Shown here: positions 27,225-35,088 of the stretch, piece after piece
Layout: each line of letters starts with the position of its first letter
Numbering within the stretch: position 1 is the stretch's first letter
Assembly: GCF_011761495.1 (NCBI RefSeq)
Contig: NZ_JAASRU010000001.1
Span: forward strand, 124,001 to 188,000
Direction of reading: 5' to 3'
DNA length: 64,000 nucleotides
From: Alkalibacillus almallahensis
GTDB lineage: Bacteria; Bacillota; Bacilli; Bacillales; Alkalibacillaceae
The notes under the pieces: model-generated
The model's input: only the letters and a program-made list of their open reading frames with translations
Database searches by the model: none
What the model was told of the DNA's origin: nothing
Position numbers and translations under genes: made by a program

Positions 27225-27273
27225 CGGCTGGACCGAAAGGAAGCCGTCAAACTGCTGACCGACAGAAGCAGTT
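27224..27273 (+). ncRNA. Tandem hairpins in the flgE leader
   Basis: Two stem-loops occupy the 83-base spacer before flgE. In the first, ACGGCT (27224-27229) pairs with AGCCGT (27242-27247); the loop GGACCGAAAGGA can add a CC/GG pair capped by GAAA. In the second, AACTGCT (27250-27256) pairs with AGCAGTT (27267-27273), with loop GACCGACAGA. Both loops share GACCGA-AG. No T-run follows. The stems differ in sequence while the loops agree, as expected of a protein- or ligand-binding RNA element. Confidence 0.5.
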
Positions 27274-27307
27274 AATAAACTGAACAAAAAGAGAGGATGC
27301 ATAAAAC

Positions 27308-28237
27308 ATGATACGTTCATTTTACACAGGTATATCTGGTATGAGTGGTTTCCAGGAAAAACTAGACGTAACGTCTAATAACATTGCAAACGTCAATACA
27401 TTTGGCTTTAAAAAAGGTCGTCAAACATTTGCTGACTTAATGAGTCAAACCACACAAGGGGCAACAGCACCAGGTGGTGATCAATTAGGTGGGCAGAATC
27501 CGATGCAGGTTGGTTTAGGGTCTAACACCGGAAGCATCGATAATATTCATACACAAGGTACACGACAGACAACTAATCGCCCTTTAGACTTAGCGATTGA
27601 AGGGGACGGAATGTTTGCTGTAGCAACCCGTACCAATTCAGCTGGTGGCGGTGATGATGCAATAAATTACTTGAATAGTGATAATCCTGATGAAATCAAT
27701 TTCACCAGAGCGGGTAATTTTTATTTAGATGGTCAAGGGTATATTGTTAATTCTAGTGGACAGTACTTAGTTGGTGATTATGCTACTGATGCTACTGCAG
27801 AAGACCCAGAAACTGATTTAGAAGGTGCACCTGGTCGAATTCAAATCCCTGATGGTGCGCAAAGCTTTGATATTTCTTCTGACGGTGTCGTGAATTATGT
27901 CAACGAAGCAGGTCAAGCGCGTATTGCTGGTCAGATTACTCTAGCCAACTTCTCGAATCCTGGTGGTTTGGAAAAATCAGGCGGTAACAATTTCACACTA
28001 ACGGATAATGCAGGCCTAATGGGAGACGAAGATGCTGCGGCTATTGGTAACACTCTAACTGCTCCTGGCGAAGGCGGAACTGGTGGCCTATACGCTGGTG
28101 CTTTAGAAATGTCGAACGTTGACTTATCTGAAGAATTCACTGAGATGATCACGGCACAGCGTGGTTTCCAGGCCAATACGCGTGTGATTACAACATCAGA
28201 TGAAATTCTACAAGAACTAGTAAACTTAAAACGATAA
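27308..28237 (+). CDS. flgE: Flagellar hook protein FlgE
   Basis: A 309-residue hook subunit (the gene once called flgG in B. subtilis). It begins MIRSFYTGISGMSGFQEKLD with the axial signature VTSNNIANVNTFGFKKGRQ (about residues 22-40), and ends with the paired C-terminal helix MITAQRGFQANTRVITTSDE. The middle is acidic and Gly/Asn-rich and about 45 residues longer than in B. subtilis. Its ribosome-binding site GAGAGG lies downstream of the two hairpins, so leader folding could affect its translation. Confidence 0.93.
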   Translation: MIRSFYTGISGMSGFQEKLDVTSNNIANVNTFGFKKGRQTFADLMSQTTQGATAPGGDQLGGQNPMQVGLGSNTGSIDNIHTQGTRQTTNRPLDLAIEGDGMFAVATRTNSAGGGDDAINYLNSDNPDEINFTRAGNFYLDGQGYIVNSSGQYLVGDYATDATAEDPETDLEGAPGRIQIPDGAQSFDISSDGVVNYVNEAGQARIAGQITLANFSNPGGLEKSGGNNFTLTDNAGLMGDEDAAAIGNTLTAPGEGGTGGLYAGALEMSNVDLSEEFTEMITAQRGFQANTRVITTSDEILQELVNLKR

Positions 28238-28245
28238 GGAGGAAA

Positions 28246-28267
28246 GGGGCTAACGTCGCTTAGCCCC
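28246..28267 (+). promoter_or_regulatory. Hairpin between Shine-Dalgarno and start codon of flbD
   Basis: GGGGCTAA (28246-28253) pairs perfectly over 8 bp with TTAGCCCC (28260-28267). The only good ribosome-binding site, AGGAGG (28237-28242), is on its 5' side, 36 bases from the ATG at 28279; no T-run follows. If folded, the hairpin brings the site to an effective distance of about 14 bases. Confidence 0.55.
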
Positions 28268-28278
28268 ACTTATCATTT

Positions 28279-28506
28279 ATGATTGATGTAACCCGTTTAA
28301 ACGGTGAAGAATTCGTCGTCAATGCATTGTACATAGAAAAGGTCCAAGCATTACCTGATACGACAATCACATTATCGAATGGAAAGACCTATTTCGTAAA
28401 AGAATCAACAGACGAAATTATTCAAAGATCAGTTGAATTCTATAAAAAAGTAGGTTTAGTTGATCTCCAAGCAAAGGTAGTTGATGAAGATGTCGAAACC
28501 GATTAA
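28279..28506 (+). CDS. flbD: Flagellar protein FlbD (SwrD)
   Basis: A 75-residue member of the FlbD family (SwrD/YlzI in B. subtilis), which raises motor torque for swarming by supporting stator function. It begins MIDVTRLNGEEFVVNALYIEKV and contains TTITLSNGKTYFVKES, both typical. It lies between flgE and fliL, as in B. subtilis, and overlaps fliL by about 20 bases. Translation initiation is unusual because a hairpin separates the Shine-Dalgarno from the ATG. Confidence 0.93.
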   Translation: MIDVTRLNGEEFVVNALYIEKVQALPDTTITLSNGKTYFVKESTDEIIQRSVEFYKKVGLVDLQAKVVDEDVETD

Positions 28507-28912
28507 GATCATGCTAACAACCATCATTACATTAACGATTGTTGGTATTGTTGCTATTATTCTATTAATCTATGTCGATTTTGATGAGAGTAGTGATAGT
28601 GAACCAACAATCAGCGATATGGCTGAAAGTTCATTTGTCACTGATGAGATCACCACTGATTTAGCAGATGGACAATTTATACGTGTGCAATTTCGCATAG
28701 TAACAGATAATCAAGACACGAGCGAACAGTTAAAATCAGGTGATCATTTCGTTATTAATGATGCGATTATCGAAGAGCTGACAGTTCTTGAGGGTAGTGA
28801 TTTCCGTAATGAACTAACATCGGTTAGAGAAGATGTTAAAGGAGCGATTAATGATCGCTTAGATGAAGGTGAAGTTACTGACGTCTTTATTACCCAGAAG
28901 GCAGTACAATAA
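28484..28912 (+). CDS. fliL: Flagellar basal-body-associated protein FliL
   Basis: A 142-residue single-pass membrane protein near the stators that stabilises the motor. The membrane helix is at about residues 7-30 (KIMLTTIITLTIVGIVAIILLIY); the external domain shows ADGQFIRVQFRI and ends EGEVTDVFITQKAVQ. ATG 28484 is preferred because AAAGG (28473-28477) lies six bases upstream; a second ATG at 28490 is possible. It overlaps flbD and precedes fliM. Confidence 0.93.
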   Translation: MKMSKPIKIMLTTIITLTIVGIVAIILLIYVDFDESSDSEPTISDMAESSFVTDEITTDLADGQFIRVQFRIVTDNQDTSEQLKSGDHFVINDAIIEELTVLEGSDFRNELTSVREDVKGAINDRLDEGEVTDVFITQKAVQ

Positions 28913-28943
28913 ATGAAAACACTCCACAATGGAGGTGATGAAA

Positions 28944-29942
28944 GTGGCGGATGATGTTCTGTCCCAAGGTGAAATTGACGCGCTTTTGTCGGCTATTTCT
29001 ACTGGTGAAATGGACGCAGAAGAGTTAAAAGAACAACAAACAGATGAACGTAAAATACGTGATTATGATTTCAAGCGAGCCTTACGTTTTTCAAAAGATC
29101 AGATTCGTGGATTAGCACGAATTCATGAAAACTTTGCGCGGCTTCTAACATCATTTTTTGCAGCACAGTTAAGGTCTTATGCTGAAGTAACTGTAGCTTC
29201 TGTAGATCAGGTACCATATGAAGAATTTATCCGTTCAATGCCACAGCGAACCGTGTTAAACATTTTCTCGGTAGATCCACTTGAAGGGCGCTTATTGTAT
29301 GAAGTTAACCCAAATATTGCTTATGCCATAATTGATCGAGTCTTAGGTGGTGAAGGCATTGGAACAAATAAGGTTGAAAATTTAACCGAAATTGAAAGTA
29401 GGATCATGTCACGGTTATTTGAGCGAGCTTTTGAATCATTAGAAGAAGCCTGGGGATCGATGGTTGATATCGATCTAACCTTAGAAGAATTTGAAACAAA
29501 TCCTCAATTTATTCAAATGGTATCGCCGAACGAGACAGTTGTTGTCGTTTCCTTAAATACAACGATTGGTGAGAGTACGGGTGTGATGAATATTTGTATA
29601 CCTCACATGGTGTTGGAGCCGATTATTTCCAAGCTTTCAGTGCACTATTGGATGCAAAATGAGAAGTCGCAAAGTAATCCAGAAGATTATCAGCATTTAT
29701 CGAAAAGCTTAACTCAAGTCGATGTAGAAGCGAAAGCGATTCTAGGGGAATCCGACATCTCGATAGAAGAATTTTTAAACTTAAACCATAATGATGTCAT
29801 CATGTTGGATCAAGCTATTGATGATCCGCTTACGTTATATGTGAATGATGAGCCAAAATTTAATGTTCAGCCTGGTAAACAAAAGCGCCATATGGCTGTT
29901 CAAATTCTAGATGAATTAAGGGGTGAAGATGACCATGAATAA
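28944..29942 (+). CDS. fliM: Flagellar motor switch protein FliM
   Basis: A 332-residue C-ring protein, the same length as in B. subtilis. The N-terminal LSQGEIDALLSAI peptide binds CheY-P; the middle domain shows RALRFSKDQIRGL and the C-terminal SpoA domain ends near LVGDKPKF-like LYVNDEPKFNVQPGK. I chose GTG 28944 (MADDVLSQ), nine bases after GGAGG, in place of ATG 28929, which overlaps that site. It overlaps fliY by eight bases. Confidence 0.96.
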   Translation: MADDVLSQGEIDALLSAISTGEMDAEELKEQQTDERKIRDYDFKRALRFSKDQIRGLARIHENFARLLTSFFAAQLRSYAEVTVASVDQVPYEEFIRSMPQRTVLNIFSVDPLEGRLLYEVNPNIAYAIIDRVLGGEGIGTNKVENLTEIESRIMSRLFERAFESLEEAWGSMVDIDLTLEEFETNPQFIQMVSPNETVVVVSLNTTIGESTGVMNICIPHMVLEPIISKLSVHYWMQNEKSQSNPEDYQHLSKSLTQVDVEAKAILGESDISIEEFLNLNHNDVIMLDQAIDDPLTLYVNDEPKFNVQPGKQKRHMAVQILDELRGEDDHE

Positions 29943-31158
29943 TAATGATAATATGCTATCTCAAGAAGAAATAGACGCCCTATTGAACAGTTCAAGTGAT
30001 GAAGAGAACTCTGGCAGCAATCAAAATGCTAATCAGACAGACGAAAATTCCAATCAGGGTGGACAAACATCAAGTCAATTACAAGATTTTCTGACAGATA
30101 TTGAGATTGATGCCATTGGAGAAATTGGTAATATTTCATTCGGTAGTTCAGCTACGGCCTTATCTTCTTTATTAAATCAAAAAGTAGAGATTACCACACC
30201 TGTTGTCTCAGCAATCGACAGTGAATCACTTGTCGACGAATTTCCTACACCACATGTAGCTGTCAAGGTAGACTATACAGATGGGTTTAGAGGAATGAAC
30301 TTATTTGTGATCAAGAATCAAGATGCCGCGATTATCGCAGACCTTATGTTAGGCGGTGATGGTACCAATCCAGCTGATGAATTAGGAGAAATTCAATTAA
30401 GTGCTGTTCAAGAGGCGATGAACCAAATGATGGGTTCTGCTGCAACTAGTATGTCTTCAGTATTTAATAAACGCGTTGATATTACACCACCTGATATAAC
30501 GGTATTGGATGTTGAAAAAGGTGAAGGAACAGATTATATACCACAAGAAGATAATTTTGTGAAAGTCTCTTTTCAATTGCAAGTAGGTGAATTAATTGAT
30601 TCTAATATCATGCAATTATTACCTGTTGAATTTGCAAAAGAATTTGTTGATAGCTTACTGAATGCAGAAGATCCTGTTGAAACAGAATCAACTACTCAAG
30701 AAGAACCTGCTCAACCAAAGCAAGAAACTCAGCAAAAGCAACCAGAACCAAAACCTGACCAGAGCCAACAATCAACACAAGCGCAAACAAATTCACAACA
30801 ACTAGGTCAAAAAGCTTTTCAACAGGGAGAAGATCATTGCGTTGATCAAGCGCAATTTGAAGAGTTCGGAAAACAACCTCAACTTGGCCAAGATGAGCAA
30901 CGAAACTTAGATTTACTAATGGATATTCCGTTGAATGTATCGGTTGAATTAGGGCGTTCAAGTAAAAGTATCAAGGAAATATTAGAGCTTAACACGGGTT
31001 CCATTGTCGAACTTGATAAATTTGCTGGAGAACCTGTTGATATTCTCGTTAACAACAAACTGATTGCCAAAGGTGAAGTTGTCGTTATAGATGAAAACTT
31101 TGGTGTTAGAGTATCAGATATTTTAAGTCAAGCAGAACGGATTCAAAAATTACGATAA
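29935..31158 (+). CDS. fliY: Flagellar switch protein and CheY-P phosphatase FliY
   Basis: A 407-residue protein that combines a FliN-like C-ring domain with a CheC-type phosphatase. It begins with a CheY-binding peptide (MLSQEEIDALLN), then the CheC core with two E-N active-site helices: IGEIGNISFGSSATAL and VQEAMNQMMGSAATSM. A Gln/Pro-rich linker (about residues 240-305) leads to the SpoA domain (MDIPLNVSVELGRS...LNTGSIVELDKFAGEP). ATG 29935 is placed after AAGGGGTGA; ATG 29929 is possible. Confidence 0.95.
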   Translation: MNNNDNMLSQEEIDALLNSSSDEENSGSNQNANQTDENSNQGGQTSSQLQDFLTDIEIDAIGEIGNISFGSSATALSSLLNQKVEITTPVVSAIDSESLVDEFPTPHVAVKVDYTDGFRGMNLFVIKNQDAAIIADLMLGGDGTNPADELGEIQLSAVQEAMNQMMGSAATSMSSVFNKRVDITPPDITVLDVEKGEGTDYIPQEDNFVKVSFQLQVGELIDSNIMQLLPVEFAKEFVDSLLNAEDPVETESTTQEEPAQPKQETQQKQPEPKPDQSQQSTQAQTNSQQLGQKAFQQGEDHCVDQAQFEEFGKQPQLGQDEQRNLDLLMDIPLNVSVELGRSSKSIKEILELNTGSIVELDKFAGEPVDILVNNKLIAKGEVVVIDENFGVRVSDILSQAERIQKLR

Positions 31159-31179
31159 TTAAATTAGGGGGATTACATT

Positions 31180-31542
31180 ATGGCACAACAAATCTTAGTC
31201 GTAGATGATGCAGCATTTATGCGTATGATGATCAAGGATATTTTAGAGAAGAATGGTTATGAAGTAGTTGGGGAAGCAGAGAATGGTGAAGCGGCCGTAG
31301 AACAATATAAAGAGTTAAATCCTGACTTAGTAACACTGGATATTACGATGCCAGAGAAAGACGGAATTGAAGCATTAAAAGAAATTATAAGTCAAGACAG
31401 TAATGCGAAAATTGTGATGTGTTCAGCGATGGGTCAGCAAGCGATGGTAATCGATGCGATCCAAGCCGGAGCAAAAGACTTTATTGTTAAACCGTTTCAG
31501 GCTGATCGTGTACTAGAAGCAATTGGTAAAGCACTAAGTTAA
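31180..31542 (+). CDS. cheY: Chemotaxis response regulator CheY
   Basis: A 120-residue single-domain receiver that, once phosphorylated by CheA, binds FliM/FliY and promotes counter-clockwise rotation in Bacillus. The acidic pocket is Asp9-Asp10, the phosphoryl acceptor is Asp54 (LVTLDITMPEKDG), and the conserved Lys lies in FIVKPFQ near residue 104. TAGGGGG precedes the ATG. It lies between fliY and fliZ, as in B. subtilis. Confidence 0.97.
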   Translation: MAQQILVVDDAAFMRMMIKDILEKNGYEVVGEAENGEAAVEQYKELNPDLVTLDITMPEKDGIEALKEIISQDSNAKIVMCSAMGQQAMVIDAIQAGAKDFIVKPFQADRVLEAIGKALS

Positions 31543-31564
31543 ATGGTTGTGGGGTAGGAAGACG

Positions 31565-32245
31565 ATGAATAAACGTGTTATTTGGGTTGGGGTCATAGCA
31601 TTGATGATGTTAATCATTAGCCCAATCGTGGTAGTAGCTGATGAAGAGTGTGATGGTAGTGTGGCTGATTGTTTAGAATCAGAATCAAATAACAGTCCAA
31701 ATAGTAATGACGAGACGGACGAACCAATTGCGGATCAACCGACTGAAGATAACTCAGAAAACGAGGAAGCTATTGGTTCGTCGAATCAGTCGCTGTTTTT
31801 AGACTTTTTACGAATGATTGCAGCCTTAGTTCTCGTATTAGCTTTAATATATATTGTATTAAAATTCATTCAAAAGCGAACTAGAAACTATCAACAGACG
31901 CGGGCACTCGAAAATATAGGTGGCGTTTCATTGGGACATAACAAATCCGCTCAGATTGTTCGAGTTGGAGATGAATTCTATTTAATTGGTGTAGGAGATG
32001 ACGTTAATTATTTAACGAAAATTGAAGATCAAGACACAATTGATCAATTAATGACGACGCCTGAAGAGGCTTCAAGTAATATGTCATTTCAATCTATCTT
32101 CCAAAGTTTTCAAAACAAACGGAAGAATAGTTATCAAGAAGCTGAAACTAAAAACCAATTTAAAACAGAGTTAGAAACCATGAAAAACTCTAGACAACGT
32201 ATGAGGAAACGTTATCAAGATAAGGAAGACGATAGCAATGAATGA
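31565..32245 (+). CDS. fliZ: Flagellar biosynthesis protein FliO/FliZ
   Basis: A 226-residue membrane protein that aids assembly of FliP in the export gate. It has a cleavable-looking signal (MNKRVIWVGVIALMMLIISP), an acidic external segment with two Cys, a membrane helix at about residues 84-104 (FLRMIAALVLVLALIYIVLK), and a cytoplasmic domain with NIGGVSLGHNKSAQIVRVGDEF, the FliO signature. ATG 31565 follows AGGAAG. It overlaps fliP by eight bases. Confidence 0.92.
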   Translation: MNKRVIWVGVIALMMLIISPIVVVADEECDGSVADCLESESNNSPNSNDETDEPIADQPTEDNSENEEAIGSSNQSLFLDFLRMIAALVLVLALIYIVLKFIQKRTRNYQQTRALENIGGVSLGHNKSAQIVRVGDEFYLIGVGDDVNYLTKIEDQDTIDQLMTTPEEASSNMSFQSIFQSFQNKRKNSYQEAETKNQFKTELETMKNSRQRMRKRYQDKEDDSNE

Positions 32246-32906
32246 ATTTATGAATCTATTATCAGAGAATGATCCTGGGACAATTTCAACAGCTGTTCAA
32301 TTATTATTACTTTTAACCGTATTAACACTCTCACCGAGTATTCTTGTGTTAATGACTAGTTTTACTCGTATTGTTATCGTATTATCATTTGTTCGAACAG
32401 CACTGGCAACCCAATCAATGCCTCCAAATCAAGTGTTGATTGGACTAGCACTGTTTCTAACCTTTTTCATCATGGCTCCGACATTATATGAAGTGAATGA
32501 AGAAGCACTACAACCGTTATTCAATGACGAAATTACTTTAGAAGAAGCTTATGATGAAGCAAGCATTCCTTTTAAAGATTTTATGTCGGAACATACTAGA
32601 CAGCAGGATCTAGCTTTGTTTATGGATTATACGGATGCAGAGACACCTGAATCTGTCCAAGATATTCCATTAACAACATTAATTCCGGCTTTTGTGATTA
32701 GTGAGCTGAAGACAGCCTTTCAAATGGGTTTTATGATTTTTATACCATTTCTTGTGATCGACATGGCAGTAGCCAGTGTTCTGATGTCGATGGGAATGAT
32801 GATGTTACCACCAGTTATGATCTCATTACCGTTTAAAGTCTTGTTATTTGTAATTGTGGATGGCTGGTATTTAATCACCCATTCGGTCTTAGAAAGTTAT
32901 TTATAG
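32238..32906 (+). CDS. fliP: Flagellar export gate protein FliP
   Basis: A 222-residue core gate protein, five copies of which form the export pore with FliQ and FliR. The signatures LMTSFTRIVIVLSFVRTALAT, MPPNQVLIGLALFLTFFIMAP and the C-terminal LPFKVLLFVIVDGWYLI are present, with four membrane helices. It overlaps fliZ and is followed by fliQ. Confidence 0.97.
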   Translation: MNEFMNLLSENDPGTISTAVQLLLLLTVLTLSPSILVLMTSFTRIVIVLSFVRTALATQSMPPNQVLIGLALFLTFFIMAPTLYEVNEEALQPLFNDEITLEEAYDEASIPFKDFMSEHTRQQDLALFMDYTDAETPESVQDIPLTTLIPAFVISELKTAFQMGFMIFIPFLVIDMAVASVLMSMGMMMLPPVMISLPFKVLLFVIVDGWYLITHSVLESYL

Positions 32907-32927
32907 TGATAGGAAGTAGGAATCAAT

Positions 32928-33197
32928 ATGACACCAGATATGGTTGTTGCATTAGCAGAACGAGGCGTTTATACCATCTTAATCGTGGTAGGGCCACTAT
33001 TAATAATTGCATTGTTCGTTGGTCTAGCAGTAGCGATTTTCCAAGCGACGACACAAATCCAAGAACAAACATTAGCATTTATCCCTAAGATTATTGCTGT
33101 GTTTATAGCCATCGTCATTTTAGGCCCTTGGATGTTGCAACGTTTGATTGAATTCACGACTAGTATTTTTAATGAAATTCCTAATATAGTTGGTTAA
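32928..33197 (+). CDS. fliQ: Flagellar export gate protein FliQ
   Basis: An 89-residue gate protein with two membrane helices (about residues 16-40 and 50-75). AIFQATTQIQEQTLAFIPKI between them is the FliQ signature. ATAGGAAGTAGG precedes the ATG by several bases. Its end is two bases before the fliR start. Confidence 0.97.
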   Translation: MTPDMVVALAERGVYTILIVVGPLLIIALFVGLAVAIFQATTQIQEQTLAFIPKIIAVFIAIVILGPWMLQRLIEFTTSIFNEIPNIVG

Positions 33198-33198
33198 T

Positions 33199-33978
33199 AT
33201 GATTGAGTTACTAGACATTACGAGAATTCCGGCTTTCTTTTTAATTTTAGCTCGATTAACAGGGTTTATATTGTTTGTTCCTTTATTTGCATATACGACA
33301 ATCCCTAACCGAGTTAAGATTAGCTTAATCATTATTTTATCGTGGATCATGTATCTTACGTTAGACAGTCCAGCTTTAGTCGTAGATGGCCAATACATAT
33401 TATTACTTTTAAAAGAACTAACCATTGGAATTATGATTGCACTTGTTGCCTATATCATTTTTACGGCTGTCCAAGTTGCTGGTGGCTTTATAGATTTTCA
33501 GATGGGTTTTGCGATTGCAAACGTAGTCGATCCTCAAACTGGGGCACAGAGTCCCATTATCGGTCAGTACTACTATATTATTGCAACGCTATTATTAGTC
33601 GCAACCAATGCTCACCATCTCTTAATCGATGGCATTTTTTATAGTTATGAATTTATCGGTTTTCAAGAGATGATTCCGATTCATACAGAGTCTTTTGCCG
33701 AATTTATCATAATGACGATGTCACAGATGTTTTTATTAGCGTTTCAAATGGCGATTCCGATTGTTGGCACATTGTTTTTGGTAGACGTGGCCTTAGGCAT
33801 GATAGCTCGTACAGTACCACAAATGAACGTTTTCATCATTGGTCTACCACTTAAAATATTAGTTAGTTTCTTCACTATTTTTATTAGTTTTGGTTTCTTT
33901 GGATTATTAGTCTCTAAATTGTTTGAATATATGTTTCAAACGATGAGACAGTTAATGGAACTAATTGGGGGAGCATAA
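33199..33978 (+). CDS. fliR: Flagellar export gate protein FliR
   Basis: A 259-residue gate protein, the same length as in B. subtilis, with about six membrane helices. It begins MIELLDITRIPAFFLILARLTGF; the motif GFAIANVVDPQTGAQSPIIGQ is characteristic. It has no strong ribosome-binding site of its own and follows the fliQ stop at one base, so it is probably coupled to fliQ; a TTG at 33190 is an unlikely alternative. Confidence 0.95.
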   Translation: MIELLDITRIPAFFLILARLTGFILFVPLFAYTTIPNRVKISLIIILSWIMYLTLDSPALVVDGQYILLLLKELTIGIMIALVAYIIFTAVQVAGGFIDFQMGFAIANVVDPQTGAQSPIIGQYYYIIATLLLVATNAHHLLIDGIFYSYEFIGFQEMIPIHTESFAEFIIMTMSQMFLLAFQMAIPIVGTLFLVDVALGMIARTVPQMNVFIIGLPLKILVSFFTIFISFGFFGLLVSKLFEYMFQTMRQLMELIGGA

Positions 33979-33979
33979 T

Positions 33980-35065
33980 GTGTCGTTACTTCGTTTAGAT
34001 TTACAATATTTTAACCAAGAAAAAACTGAACAAGCGACACCGAAAAAGCGTCAAGATTCGCGTAATAAAGGACAAGTGGCTAAGAGTCAAGATATTACGA
34101 CGGCGATTTTGTTGTTTGCTGTTTTTGTTTTCATGGTGAGCTTTGGTTCAACGCTAGGCGATACATTATCAAGTGTATTCATATTTACATTTACTGAGCT
34201 GATTCACTATGAAGTTACTCCCGAAAATGTCGAGAGTGCTTTGTTTCAAGTATCTGTTGAAGCTATAAAAGTTGTCTTACCAATTATGGCCGTTGCGATT
34301 ACAGCAGCGTTAGTAGCTAATTATTTACAAATTGGTTTTTTACTAACAGGTGAACCACTTAAGTTTGATTTAAACAAAGTAAATCCTATTAATGGGATTA
34401 AACGCATATTTTCAGCAAGAGCCATTGTGGAATTTTTAAAATCCATGTTAAAAGTTAGTTCTATAGCTACTGTTTGTTTTGCCATTCTATGGGTTAATCG
34501 CTCTGATATGATGACATTATCACAAAAATCAGTTCCTAATGCGATCGCGTTTTTTGGTCAATTAACACTTATTATGGGTGTAGCAGCAACGCTTATGTTG
34601 TTAATCATTGCTGTCATAGATTATATCTATCAACGTCATGACCATGAAAAAAATATTCGTATGTCAAAACAAGATATTAAAGACGAAAACAAAAATATGG
34701 AAGGTGATCCGCTTGTTCAATCACGCATGAAGGAGCGCCAACGTTCAATGGCACAGCAACGTATGATGAGTGAGGTGCCTGAAGCAGATGTTGTGATCAC
34801 GAACCCTACGCACTATTCGATTGCTTTAAAATATGACGAAGAGCGAGCAGAAGCTCCTTTTGTTATTGCTAAAGGGGTAGATTATGTTGCTCTTAAAATT
34901 AGAGAAGTTGCCGAAGCGAATGGAGTTGTCAGGATCGAGAACCGTCAACTTGCACGAGGCCTATATAATTCTGTAGAAATTGATGAAACGATTCCTGAGG
35001 ATTTCTTCCAACAAGTTGCAGAAGTATTAGCTTATGTTTACAAAATGGAGAAACAAGCTAAGTAA
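33980..35065 (+). CDS. flhB: Flagellar export switch protein FlhB
   Basis: A 361-residue gate protein that changes substrate choice from hook to filament. It begins LRLDLQYFNQEKTEQATPKKRQ, has four membrane helices to about residue 215, and carries the autocleavage motif NPTH in VVITNPTHYSIALKY. GTG 33980 follows GGGGGAG. Its C-terminal domain is similar to the separate 89-residue paralogue at 7988-8257, which lacks NPTH. Confidence 0.97.
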   Translation: MSLLRLDLQYFNQEKTEQATPKKRQDSRNKGQVAKSQDITTAILLFAVFVFMVSFGSTLGDTLSSVFIFTFTELIHYEVTPENVESALFQVSVEAIKVVLPIMAVAITAALVANYLQIGFLLTGEPLKFDLNKVNPINGIKRIFSARAIVEFLKSMLKVSSIATVCFAILWVNRSDMMTLSQKSVPNAIAFFGQLTLIMGVAATLMLLIIAVIDYIYQRHDHEKNIRMSKQDIKDENKNMEGDPLVQSRMKERQRSMAQQRMMSEVPEADVVITNPTHYSIALKYDEERAEAPFVIAKGVDYVALKIREVAEANGVVRIENRQLARGLYNSVEIDETIPEDFFQQVAEVLAYVYKMEKQAK

Positions 35066-35088
35066 GTACGAAGAGAGGATTTTGAAGC

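Noticed and set aside
27225-27307. c-di-GMP riboswitch before flgE
   Set aside because: The spacer is only 83 bases and lacks the conserved junction and receptor motifs of known c-di-GMP riboswitches.
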